Part shown: one piece after another, positions 26,401 through 34,686 of the stretch
Layout of the letters: every line of letters begins with the position of its first letter
Numbering within the stretch: the stretch's first letter is position 1
Assembly (NCBI GenBank): GCA_937889015.1
Contig: CALARR010000032.1
Span: 21,068-85,067 of the forward strand
Direction of reading: 5' to 3'
Length of the DNA stretch: 64,000 bases
DNA from: an uncultured Planctomycetales bacterium
GTDB taxonomy: Bacteria > Planctomycetota > Planctomycetia > Pirellulales > Thermoguttaceae
Translations under genes and position numbers: made by a program
Notes under the pieces: model-generated
Database searches by the model: none
What the model was told of the DNA's origin: nothing
The model's input: only the letters and a program-made list of their open reading frames with translations

Positions 26401-26859
26401 ATGAACAAGGCTTTTCTCCGCGAACCCGACCACACGGCCGATTATTGCCCGCGCTGCGGCAGCAAGGGCGACCCGGTCACCGCGGAAACGCTGCGCACCT
26501 ATCTCAACGAGTCGCAACTCAAACAGGTGGCCGCATCGGCCGCCTTCTGTCCTTCGCCCCAGTGCGAAGTGGCCTATTTCGACTCCTTCGAACGCGTCGT
26601 GCTGGTGCGCGACCTGCTCCGGCCCGTGTACCCCAAGGATCCCCAGGCCCCGATCTGCGCCTGCTTCGGCCTGACCGAAAGCGACATCCAGCACGACATC
26701 GAAGAGGGCGCGCCCCGCCGGACCAAGGCCCTGCTGCAGAAAGCCAAATCGCCCGAAGCCTGTTGCAGCCGCAACGCTGCCAACGGCCGGTCCTGCGTGG
26801 CTTACGTCCAGAAGTTCTACTTGCAGCGCCTGGCCGAGAAAGAGCGGCAGCAACGATAG
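26401..26859 (+). CDS. CopZ-like protein with zinc site and BFD-type [2Fe-2S] site, no HMA domain
   Basis: 152 residues. The N-terminal half carries CPRCG (16-19) and FCPSPQC (50, 55), a likely zinc site; the second half has ICACFG (86, 88), then CC at 121-122 and Cys132, in a BFD-like helix-rich frame (LTESDIQHDIEEGAPRRTKA). This matches the N-terminal domain of Archaeoglobus CopZ, which holds zinc and a [2Fe-2S] cluster, but the C-terminal copper-binding HMA domain (MxCxxC) is missing. It may serve in electron transfer or metal delivery with a separate partner. The nearest metal gene is not in the window. Confidence 0.7.
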   Translation: MNKAFLREPDHTADYCPRCGSKGDPVTAETLRTYLNESQLKQVAASAAFCPSPQCEVAYFDSFERVVLVRDLLRPVYPKDPQAPICACFGLTESDIQHDIEEGAPRRTKALLQKAKSPEACCSRNAANGRSCVAYVQKFYLQRLAEKERQQR

Positions 26860-26880
26860 CGCGCCGTCGCGGCTCGACCC

Positions 26881-27795
26881 TTACGGCCGATCCCCCTGCC
26901 GCCGCTTCTGGTACTCGCGGCTGGCCGTCTCCAGAATCCGCCGCTCGCGACGCGTCAGACTGCTCTCCCCTTCGCGATGGATCTTGGCCAGTATCTCGTC
27001 AACCTGCAGGCTCAGGTCCTCCTCGGCCGATCTGTCGCCGGAATCCGGGCCGTCGCTCGGAGACGGCTGTTGCGCCTCGTCATCGCCACCGTACACGCGC
27101 AGCTTGGGACCGCGCCGCAACATCCCGCGCAACGCACCGGCCGCCTCGCCCAGGTTCCAACGAAAGCGAAAGTAAACCATGGCAAAAGCCGCGCCCGTCA
27201 GGTGTACGCCGTAGGCCACGTTGTCCCCCGGCGCACGCTGCAAGGCGTCCAGCAGGTCGCCCCCCACCACGATCACGCCCAGCACCCAGGCCGGCACGGG
27301 CAGGACGAACATCAGCAAGATCGTCCGCCGCGGATAGTGCAGCACAAACAGAACGATCATCCCCACCACGGCCCCCGATGCGCCAATCACCGAGGCGTGC
27401 GGCATGCGCAGCAGCAGATTCACCACCGACCAGACCACCGCGCTCACCAGCAGTAAGGCCAGATACAGACGCAAAAACTCTCTGCGACCGTAAATCTGCT
27501 CCAGGTCCCGCCCGAAGACCCACAGCCCGAACATGTTCAACAGCACGTGGCTGATGTTGGACGGGTCGTGCGCAAATCCGTAGCTGATGAAGCGCCACCA
27601 CAGCCAGGGGTGCAACAGATCGTCGGCGCTGGCCGCCAACCACGACGTCAGCAGGTGCTGCTGGTTGAACAACAGTCCGTCGGCCAGCCACAACGCCACA
27701 TTCGCCAGGACCAACCGGCCGATGACGCTACTGGGAAACGACAGGGAAAAGCCGCCCCGCTCGTCCCGATAATAGTCCCGGTCGTACATGCCCAT
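26881..27795 (-). CDS. Rhomboid-family intramembrane serine protease
   Basis: 304 residues with about six membrane segments. SHVLLNMFGLWVFGRDLE holds the family HxxxN-type motif; GASGAVVG has the catalytic Ser140 and YGVHLTGAAF the catalytic His198. The 90-residue C-terminal extension is soluble, acidic and then basic-helical (LSLQVDEILAKIHREGESS), common in planctomycete rhomboids. It cleaves transmembrane substrates within the membrane; targets are unknown. ATG 27795 is used, ATG 27789 is next; neither has a strong ribosome site. A diverged family 2 repeat lies just upstream. Confidence 0.88.
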   Translation of the reverse strand: MGMYDRDYYRDERGGFSLSFPSSVIGRLVLANVALWLADGLLFNQQHLLTSWLAASADDLLHPWLWWRFISYGFAHDPSNISHVLLNMFGLWVFGRDLEQIYGRREFLRLYLALLLVSAVVWSVVNLLLRMPHASVIGASGAVVGMIVLFVLHYPRRTILLMFVLPVPAWVLGVIVVGGDLLDALQRAPGDNVAYGVHLTGAAFAMVYFRFRWNLGEAAGALRGMLRRGPKLRVYGGDDEAQQPSPSDGPDSGDRSAEEDLSLQVDEILAKIHREGESSLTRRERRILETASREYQKRRQGDRP

Positions 27796-27814
27796 GTAAG
27801 TCTGGCGGGCTTCT

Positions 27815-27878
27815 CTCGAGCCGGCCCCAAATCCGTTTTCGCCGCCTCGAACGCCCGGCTGCGCGGGCTCTGCGACGT
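27815..27878 (-). repeat. Diverged family 2 repeat upstream of the rhomboid gene
   Basis: On the minus strand the segment ends with ATTTGGGGCCGGCTCGAGA, close to the family end AGGTTTGGGGACCGGCTCTA. The remainder is only loosely alike. As with the TetR gene it lies 20-30 bases before a start codon, in gene orientation. Confidence 0.3.
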
Positions 27879-27998
27879 GCCTCTTCTGATCGCCGCTCAC
27901 GCGGCCCCGCGTGCATCGGCACGCGTCCCACCACCGGCTACGAGGCCCGCGGCAAGGCATCTCCCGCCGCGGCTACGGCGACCAAACCAACGCTGGCC

Positions 27999-29054
27999 TC
28001 ACTTGCCCAGCGTCCCTCCCGCTACCGCGCTGCTCCGCTGATCGATACGCCGCGTGGCTTCCCACTGCAACCGGGCCGTCTCGCTGGCGATCGCCCGATT
28101 CGCCGCCATCTGCTGCTCGATCAGCTTCTGCGCCTGCGCCAGGCTTTCCTCGACCCGCTGGCCGTGCGCCGTCACCGCCTCGCGCTGCCGGTCGGCCTCG
28201 GCCTTGTCCTTCGTCAGACGGCCGATCTGCCCCTTATAGTCCGCAAGCTGCTTCTCGGCTTCCACCTTGGCCTTTTCCACCTGCGCCGCATCGCGCTTCG
28301 CCGACTCGATCGCGTCCAACAACTCGGTCCGGCGACGATGCGCGTCGCGGAACGCCACTTCATAGTTCCGCAAGGCCCGATGATAAACCCCTTTCACCTT
28401 CCGCTCCGCCGGGTCGTCATCCTGCGCCGGCTTGCCATCCCGCATATACTCGGCCACGCTCGCTTGCGGAACCGCCGCTCGCAACTCCTCTTCCGGCAAG
28501 CCCGCAAAAGCCTCGGCCGAGTCGACCGGCATCAGCTCGAAAAGGATCCACGATCCCTTGTCCTTGCTCTTGGTCAGGCGCTGCAGCTCGCGCTCGCTCA
28601 TGCTGAACGTGGGCTGCATCTCGATCCGCTTCTCGGCAATCCCCGTCACCTTGAACTCGCCCAGGTATCGCCCACCCTTCTCGAAATCCGCCTCGTCAAA
28701 GGCCTCCAGAATCGTCTTGTCCGCAATCCCGTGCGGCGCGGGTGTCTCGATCTCGATCGCCACCTTCCCGGTCTTGGCATCCACCGCCCGCACCGCCACC
28801 TTGTGCCACACGCGCCCGCGATCGAGCATCCACTTGTGAATGTCCGCCTGCAACGCGCGAAGGCTCGGACCCTCTTCCTCTCCCCCGTCCACCAATCGCG
28901 CGTTCTCCGCGCGCAACTGCTTCAGCCGCTTCTCGTGCTTGGCCGCCGCCGTCTGCCACGCCTGCTGCGTCCGCATTTCACGCGCCGCGCAATAGAAGAA
29001 ACCGGCGCCGGCCAAAATGATCAGACCAATCAAGATCTTGTTCCAGATGCTCAT
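27999..29054 (-). CDS. Membrane-anchored coiled-coil protein, unknown function
   Basis: 351 residues from ATG 29054 (GAGGCG upstream). One N-terminal transmembrane segment (about 6-24, ILIGLIILAGAGFFYCAA) is followed by a short coiled coil (AWQTAAAKHEKRLKQLRAEN), a globular beta-rich middle (VWHKVAVRAVDAKTGKVAIE) and a long Ala/Gln/Lys-rich coiled coil (about 240-335). Similar single-pass coiled-coil proteins are frequent in planctomycetes and are left as hypothetical. The start lies close to the TIM of no obvious partner; the rhomboid gene follows downstream on the same strand. Confidence 0.72.
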   Translation of the reverse strand: MSIWNKILIGLIILAGAGFFYCAAREMRTQQAWQTAAAKHEKRLKQLRAENARLVDGGEEEGPSLRALQADIHKWMLDRGRVWHKVAVRAVDAKTGKVAIEIETPAPHGIADKTILEAFDEADFEKGGRYLGEFKVTGIAEKRIEMQPTFSMSERELQRLTKSKDKGSWILFELMPVDSAEAFAGLPEEELRAAVPQASVAEYMRDGKPAQDDDPAERKVKGVYHRALRNYEVAFRDAHRRRTELLDAIESAKRDAAQVEKAKVEAEKQLADYKGQIGRLTKDKAEADRQREAVTAHGQRVEESLAQAQKLIEQQMAANRAIASETARLQWEATRRIDQRSSAVAGGTLGK

Positions 29055-29220
29055 AACGCCTCGAAGACGGGCAAAGAGAAGCGGCCAGGAGATACCTCGA
29101 TGGTAGTCGGACCATCCCCAGGTGTCAAGGTTTTGCCAGCTTCCCAAAAACCCTCTAACTCCTCCCCGCTAAACGCTTTCCTGCACGGCCGCCACACGCC
29201 CAACCCCAATCTTCTGCACA

Positions 29221-29290
29221 ATCGTTCAAGTCCCAACCTTTGCGATCCGAAAGGTTAAGGACTGAACGATTCAGGGCAAAACCGTTCACG
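29221..29290. promoter_or_regulatory. Large inverted repeat upstream of the MarR gene, candidate operator
   Basis: Arms of 22 bp (29221-29242 and 29251-29272) agree at the outer AATCGTTCA and inner AACCTTT blocks and differ in a few middle positions; the spacer is 8 bp. A third half-site-like AACCGTTCA follows at 29281. Repeated GTTCA/TGAAC half-sites fit MarR-type autoregulation. The gap 29055-29429 otherwise holds a loose family 1-like stretch near 29334 and no gene. An alternative reading is a hairpin, but no T-run follows. Confidence 0.5.
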
Positions 29291-29429
29291 ACGGCCGACC
29301 GCTTGCCTCGCAGGCCAGTGCCGCCGTGAGACCGACCAACGGGCGGCCGATTCCAGGCCCGCTCGTCCAGAACCGCCATCACCTTGCTCTTCCAAGCACT
29401 ACCCCCCCGGCTGGCATAGACAAACCCGC

Positions 29430-30029
29430 ATGGCCGCTCGCAACCACGCACCTCGCCGTTGGCCACGCCCCCATCCCCCGCTCAGCGCCGCCGCCGAGAA
29501 ATGGGTCGAATTGGGTGAACGTATCTCCGTTTGCGCTCGAACCCTCCGCGAACGCGTCAGTCAGGCCGCCGCCCAGCATGACCTCACTCCGCTTGAGTTC
29601 ACGGTCCTCTTCTCTTGCCGCCAGAGAGCCGCCACGCCGCCGGCCAGCCAGGCATCAGGCGCAAACGGCCACACTTCCCCCGAGGGGGCCGAACCTCCCG
29701 GCTTGAGCCAGAATCAGATCGCCTTGGCCGCTTCGGTCTCCCCCGCTCACGTCAGCGGACTGGTGGAACAACTGCGGATCAAGGGACTTCTCAGCGGGCA
29801 GCGTTCGGCCACCGATCGCCGCCGCCAGCATTGGCAGGCCACCCCCACCGGTGCAGCGCTGCTGCAATCCGTGCTGGCCGAGCTGGCCCCATGGGCCGCC
29901 GAATTGGACGAGGCCTTTGGCCCGCGACATGCCGACCAGACCTTCCGCCTCCTGGATCGGCTCTCCGAAACCCTGTTGATCGCGCCGGCCGACGCATCGT
30001 CGCGCGCCCCGCACAAAGGAGCCGCCTGA
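29430..30029 (+). CDS. MarR-family transcriptional regulator
   Basis: 199 residues. The winged-helix core reads LTPLEFTVLFSC, then LSQNQIALAASVSPAHVSGL VEQLRIKGLL and RSATDRRRQHWQATPTGAAL, the classical MarR recognition helix and wing. A 30-residue Ala/Gly/Pro insert (about 70-95) interrupts the domain between helix 2 and the recognition region, unusual for the family. Its TGA overlaps the ATG of the TolC-like gene (TGATG), so regulator and channel are co-translated; it probably represses this pair through the inverted repeat upstream (inference). Confidence 0.85.
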   Translation: MAARNHAPRRWPRPHPPLSAAAEKWVELGERISVCARTLRERVSQAAAQHDLTPLEFTVLFSCRQRAATPPASQASGANGHTSPEGAEPPGLSQNQIALAASVSPAHVSGLVEQLRIKGLLSGQRSATDRRRQHWQATPTGAALLQSVLAELAPWAAELDEAFGPRHADQTFRLLDRLSETLLIAPADASSRAPHKGAA

Positions 30030-32578
30030 TGCGCCACTTGCCTCCCCACCCTGCGCCGTCGTCGGTCCGACCGCTTCTGCGGCTGTCGCTGAGCGGCCTG
30101 TTGCTCGCCGCCCTGCTGGCCGCCGGCTGCAGCCGTCCCTACTACCGGCGCCAGGCCGACTGCGAAGTCTATCGCGCCATCGATTGCGCCAGCAACGACT
30201 CGCGCTGGAAGATGGACGACTACAGCATCGATCCCGACCCCCAGTCGCGGATGTGCGATCCCTACGATCCCGATGCCCCGCCCATGCCTCCCGACGACCC
30301 GACGGCCCATCGGCTGATGCATTGCGTGGACTGCAAGAAGGGCTGGCCCTGCTGGCACTGCAACGGCGACACGCGGAATGTGGAAAGCCCTTGTTGGATG
30401 CGCTACCTGCCGCTGGACTCCGACGGCTCTCTGGCCCTCGACCGCGAAGTCGCCGTGCGCCTGGGCATGATCAACTCCCGCGACTACCAGACCGAACTCG
30501 AAGACCTCTACCTCTCCGCCCTCGACGTCACCTATCAACGCTTCCGCTTCGATACCCAGTTCTTCGCCGGAAACAGCCTCTTCTATACGGCCGAAGGCAA
30601 AGACTACCCCGGCAACAACGGCCGGCCCAGCAGCACCCTCGATCACGAAACCGACGTCGCTATGAAACGCCTCACCGCCTCCGGCGGTGAACTGGTGGTC
30701 AACGTGGCCAATAGCCTCGTCTGGCAATTCGCCGGCCCCGACGACTACACCGCCCGCACCCTCATGGACTTCACCTTCGTGCAGCCCCTGCTGCGCCGTG
30801 GCGGCCGGGCCGTGGTCCTGGAAAACCTCACCCAGGCCGAACGCGCCATGCTGGCCAATATCCGCCAGATGGAACGCTATCGGCAAATGTTCTACGTGCA
30901 GATGATCCACGGCCGCGCGCTGGCCGTAGGGCCGGTCCGCGGCGGCCTGACCATTCCCAATCTCACGCCCGCGGCTACGGTCGCGGCGGCCACCGCCACC
31001 GGCGTGCAGTCCCTCTCCACCGTGGGCGTTCTGACCCTCATGAACGAAAGTCAGAATATCCGCTACCAACGTGTCAACGTCGCCGCCCTGCGCGACAGTT
31101 TGGACCTGCTCGAAGCCGTCTACGCCGCCAACCGCATCGACAGCTTCCAGGTCGACCAGACGCGCCAGGCCCTGTACAACGCCCAAAGCCGCCTGGTGGG
31201 CCTGCAAAAGAACCACCAGGATCGCCTCGACGCCTTGAAGATCCTGCTGGGACTGCCCCCCCAACTCAAAGTGCGACTCAACGACCCGCTCCTCGATCGC
31301 TTCAACATGATCGATCCGGGGGTCACCGCCCTGCTGGCCTCTGCCCAGGATTACCTGGACAAGCTCCGCGAGGCCCCCGAGACGGTCGATCCCGCGCAAC
31401 TGAACGTCTGGGCCAGCGAACTGCAATCTCTGCGCACGCGCGCCGTGGAACAGTTGGAAATCATGGACCGCGACCTGGCGACCCTCCGCAAGAACCTCCC
31501 CGAACGCCGCGCCGCCATGAAAGAACTGGCCAAACGCGAAGAGTTCCGCCGCGGCGATGTGGACCTCAGCGTGGTGGATGTGGAGGGGCTCGACCGCCGC
31601 ACGGCGACGCTCGAAGACGACTTCGTCGATGCCTCGCGCCGTTTCCGCCAGATCCTGGAGGACATGGGCCGCCTGGGCGAAGCGCTGCCCACCGCGCCCC
31701 TGCCCAGCGCCGCCTTGCCCCCCGAATCCACGCCGACCGTCGCGCGCATGGACGCCCTGGCCGGCGAGATGGTCCACCAACTGGAGGCTCTGTCCCTCCT
31801 CCAAGCGCGTGCACGTCTGGATTCGGTCGTCCTGGTCAATGTGGAACTCGATCCCGACGAGGCGCTCGACATCGCCCGCGCCAACCGCCTGGACTGGATG
31901 AACGCCCGCGCCGCCCTGGTCGATGTCTGGCGGCAAATCGAAGTCCGGGCCAATGCCCTCAAGAGCAACCTGAACGTGACCTTCAGCGGCGACATCGCCA
32001 CCAAGGACAACAACCCGGTCCGCTTCCGCAGCACGACCGGCCGGCTCCGCGTGGGCGTGGAGTTCGACGCCCCCTTGACCCGCCTCGCCGAGCGCAACCT
32101 GTATCGCGAGGCCCTCATCGACTATCAGCGTGCGCGCCGCGCCTACTACGGCTACGAAGATCGCGTCAGCCAGGTCCTCCGCACCACGCTCCGCACCATC
32201 CGCCTCGACCAACTGAACTTCGAAATCCGCCGCATCGCCGTGCACCTGGCCATCAACCAGGTGGAACTGGCCCGCCTGCGCCTGATTCGTCCGCCCCGCG
32301 CCGGCGAAACCTCGCAACTCGGCCCCACCACCGCCCGCGACCTCGTGGATGCCCTCAGCGCCCTGCTCAACGCGCAGAACGACTTTGTCGGCACCTGGAT
32401 CGATTACGAAAACCAGCGTCTGAACCTGGACCTGGACCTGGGCACCATGCGCCTGGACCACCGCTGCATGTGGATCGACCCCGGCCCCATCCGCCCCGGC
32501 CAGTCCTTCGCGGACCCGATCGAGGAAATCCCCGCCCCACCGCCCGAAATGCCCCTCGATTCATCTTCCAATCCGTAG
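30029..32578 (+). CDS. TolC-like outer-membrane efflux lipoprotein, extended
   Basis: 849 residues, much longer than TolC or OprM (about 450-500). Signal peptide and lipobox LLAAGC. The N-terminal 120 residues include a Cys-rich segment (HCVDCKKGWPCWHC). Long helical regions follow with TolC-like repeats: LDVTYQRFRFDTQFFAG, DFTFVQPLLRRGGRAVVLEN, ALRDSLDLLEAVYAANRIDS, then a helical insertion (about 440-600) and a second half (VGVEFDAPLTRLAERNLYRE, YRVSQVLRTTLRTIRLDQ-type). AAAGGAG lies before the ATG. No adaptor or pump is adjacent. Substrate unknown. Confidence 0.75.
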   Translation: MRHLPPHPAPSSVRPLLRLSLSGLLLAALLAAGCSRPYYRRQADCEVYRAIDCASNDSRWKMDDYSIDPDPQSRMCDPYDPDAPPMPPDDPTAHRLMHCVDCKKGWPCWHCNGDTRNVESPCWMRYLPLDSDGSLALDREVAVRLGMINSRDYQTELEDLYLSALDVTYQRFRFDTQFFAGNSLFYTAEGKDYPGNNGRPSSTLDHETDVAMKRLTASGGELVVNVANSLVWQFAGPDDYTARTLMDFTFVQPLLRRGGRAVVLENLTQAERAMLANIRQMERYRQMFYVQMIHGRALAVGPVRGGLTIPNLTPAATVAAATATGVQSLSTVGVLTLMNESQNIRYQRVNVAALRDSLDLLEAVYAANRIDSFQVDQTRQALYNAQSRLVGLQKNHQDRLDALKILLGLPPQLKVRLNDPLLDRFNMIDPGVTALLASAQDYLDKLREAPETVDPAQLNVWASELQSLRTRAVEQLEIMDRDLATLRKNLPERRAAMKELAKREEFRRGDVDLSVVDVEGLDRRTATLEDDFVDASRRFRQILEDMGRLGEALPTAPLPSAALPPESTPTVARMDALAGEMVHQLEALSLLQARARLDSVVLVNVELDPDEALDIARANRLDWMNARAALVDVWRQIEVRANALKSNLNVTFSGDIATKDNNPVRFRSTTGRLRVGVEFDAPLTRLAERNLYREALIDYQRARRAYYGYEDRVSQVLRTTLRTIRLDQLNFEIRRIAVHLAINQVELARLRLIRPPRAGETSQLGPTTARDLVDALSALLNAQNDFVGTWIDYENQRLNLDLDLGTMRLDHRCMWIDPGPIRPGQSFADPIEEIPAPPPEMPLDSSSNP

Positions 32579-32755
32579 GGTGTGTGCTTGCACGCACCAA
32601 GATCCGTAGGGCGCGTCCGCGAAGCACCAACTGCGGTTCATCGACCATCCAGACCCCAACAATCCGTCCACCCACCTCTGACTTCGTGTCCTTCCTGGTC
32701 CCTCCCGTCCGTTCCAGTCACAGCGGCGGGATGCCTTGCGGCGCACTCGAGACCC
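32579..32755. repeat. Short direct repeats of the TCCGTAGGGYGYGT type in a gene-free gap
   Basis: TCCGTAGGGTGTGT (beginning at the stop codon) and TCCGTAGGGCGCGT recur about 34 bases apart, each followed by a GC-rich stretch and GCACCAA. Such CGTAGGGTGCGTGC elements are common in intergenic DNA of many bacteria (general knowledge). The gap lies between two convergent genes; no terminator is convincing. Confidence 0.4.
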
Positions 32756-34042
32756 TTACGGCAACTTCGCGTGATGCATCGACGCGGGATAGAGCGCTTG
32801 CATCCAGATGGTCATGGTCAGCGCGGCGCGCAGCGGCATGATCTCCTTTTCCTTGTTGAATCCCCAGGGATCGCTGAAGAAGACCAGGTCGCGCTGGGCG
32901 TCGTAGCCGACGATCATGCGGCGGTGCCGGCCGCCGTCTTTGCCGTCCTTCGAGCTCCAGCGCGTCACCGTCCAGCTCAAGGGGATGGAGTGGTCGATAT
33001 ACGCCATGATGACCTTGCGAAACTCCACGTATTTCTCGTGGTCGTGCTTGTCCAGCGAAATCGCCTTGAAGACATGCGGCTCCATCTTCGTGAAGGCCTC
33101 GTAGAACAGGATTTGCGTCGCTGTCTCCTTGTATTCGATCCGCGGGACGTTGTGCGATGCGGCCAGGTCGTTGTAGGCGAACAGCAAGTGCACGGCGTTG
33201 TGGCACGCCGTCTTCTCGTTGAAGAAATGAAACGCTTTCGCGTGGAAACCGAGCTTCTCGCCCACGCGATGAAGTTCTTTTTCCTCTTTGGGCGCCGTCA
33301 TCTGGGCGGCCATTTGCGGCTCGATTTCGGAGCCCAGATAGGCCAACTGGCGACAGAGCGTCGACGACCAGCAGGCCCCAATGCCGCGCAATTGATGCCG
33401 CATGGGAACGGCCAGGCAAACGCCGCTGCCGTCCACGATCTTCTCCGGCAGATGCTTCGCCGACACGCGCAGCCGCTCCTCCATGTCGCGCTCCGGCAGA
33501 TCGCCGCGCTCGACCAGCGCCGACACGTAGCCGAACGGCAGCCCTTCGTTCGTATACAGCCGAACGCGCGCGGCGTGCGTCTTCCACTCCCAGATCGCGA
33601 TTTTCTCGTGGCTGGGCCAGGAGAATTCGTGCGACCGGCCCGCCTCGCGGCAGATCGCGCTCAAGGCGGCCTTCGCCTTGGAATACTCGGCTTTGATGTT
33701 CTTCGCCTGGTGGCTGTCCTTCGTGTAGTGCAGCAAGACGTAGAAGTTCTTCAACTTCCCTTCGTGCAACCGGACCACGCATTCCTCGATGGGCACGCCG
33801 GCAAACTCGAAGGCGTTGTCGCCGCGATTGGCGTACATCAGTTCGGCCTCGTACATGCCTTGGTGCAGCTTCTCATGGCTGCGCTCGACGAGCTCCTCCG
33901 GTTTAAGGTGCCACAGCTCGCGATCGGCGATGAATTGCTCGAGGTCGAGCGTGTCCTTATGGGGCCCTTTGTCTTTAGCCGACGCAGGGCCGGCCAACGC
34001 CAGCCACATCGCGACCGCGAAAACCCAAGCCGCGATCCGCAC
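32756..34042 (-). CDS. Secreted protein with C39-like (papain-fold) cysteine peptidase domain
   Basis: 428 residues if begun at GTG 34042, which gives a proper signal peptide (RIAAWVFAVAMWLALAGPASA). The C-terminal half shows the order of C39-like peptidases: GIGACWSST with a possible catalytic Cys, later GRHRRMIVGYD with the His, and FFSDPWGF with the Asp. The N-terminal half is unknown. The frame stays open 280 bases further upstream, through an interspersed repeat, so the start is uncertain (ATG 34186 is an alternative). C39-like domains in single secreted proteins may be peptidases or inactive binding modules. Function unassigned. Confidence 0.58.
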   Translation of the reverse strand: MRIAAWVFAVAMWLALAGPASAKDKGPHKDTLDLEQFIADRELWHLKPEELVERSHEKLHQGMYEAELMYANRGDNAFEFAGVPIEECVVRLHEGKLKNFYVLLHYTKDSHQAKNIKAEYSKAKAALSAICREAGRSHEFSWPSHEKIAIWEWKTHAARVRLYTNEGLPFGYVSALVERGDLPERDMEERLRVSAKHLPEKIVDGSGVCLAVPMRHQLRGIGACWSSTLCRQLAYLGSEIEPQMAAQMTAPKEEKELHRVGEKLGFHAKAFHFFNEKTACHNAVHLLFAYNDLAASHNVPRIEYKETATQILFYEAFTKMEPHVFKAISLDKHDHEKYVEFRKVIMAYIDHSIPLSWTVTRWSSKDGKDGGRHRRMIVGYDAQRDLVFFSDPWGFNKEKEIMPLRAALTMTIWMQALYPASMHHAKLP

Positions 34043-34170
34043 GGCCCGGAGTGTCTTTGCGGCATGGTCAATCGTGTTGGGATCTGCGACGCCAATGCAA
34101 GGACGGATTGTAAACACGGGCGGGTTTCTCTGTGCAAGTGCGGGATTGTGGTTGACGGTTGTTAGCGACT

Positions 34171-34252
34171 GTCCCAGAACGATCATAGCCACGTCGCGCG
34201 GCCCAAGAGCACCGAACTGCCAACAGGTTCTGGGACCGGCGCTGAGGACCGG
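34171..34252 (+). repeat. Interspersed repeat family 2, copy at 34.2 kb
   Basis: Shares GGCCCAAGAGCACCGAACTG CCAACAGGTTCTGGGACCGG with the copies at 54061 and 59838 (consensus CGGCCCAGC..ACCGAACTGC then CGACAGGTTCTGGGACCGG). It lies between divergent genes, reading toward the metallophosphoesterase. The rest of the 34043-34686 gap holds a family 1 copy and no gene. Confidence 0.6.
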
Positions 34253-34549
34253 CCGGAGAATAATCTTCGTACTCATCTCGCTCCGCGAGATGTTCTTCCA
34301 CTGACCGAGCAAGATGGCCACAGGAGAGATCGGAAAGTCATTGTTCGGCCGGTCCTATTGAGGCCCGCATTGCCCACGATCGTTCCGCGGCCGCGGGATC
34401 GCCGAATTTCAGCCGTATTCGGCGGGAATCCGGCCGGAGCTGCGATCATGGGCTGCGCCGGCATCAATAAGCCGTTTGGCCATCCAAATCTAGCCCACAG
34501 TTGGGTGCGGTCGATGCCCGGAAGGTCGGCATAACCGGCAGAAGCCTGG

Positions 34550-34635
34550 CGCCGCGAAACCGGGCTTCCGCGACCAACCTTCGGGCACTGCACGGCCCTC
34601 GGTTCATTCGCCAGGCAGGCCCCCATAAGCTATCT
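34550..34635 (+). repeat. Interspersed repeat family 1, upstream of the metallophosphoesterase gene
   Basis: AAACCGGGCTTCCGCGACCA and CTCGGTTCATTCGCCAGGCA match the copies at 58811 and 54198 read in the opposite sense. It ends about 50 bases before the metallophosphoesterase ATG and is in the same orientation. Confidence 0.6.
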
Positions 34636-34686
34636 TTCCCTGGTCGCGTTGGCACACGGCGCGTGCCGCTCACAGGGTGCACTATC

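Noticed and set aside
24486..27554. Open frame of about 1020 codons crossing several genes on the plus strand
   Set aside because: It overlaps the lyase-like, CopZ-like and rhomboid genes and has Arg/Pro-rich, non-protein-like composition.
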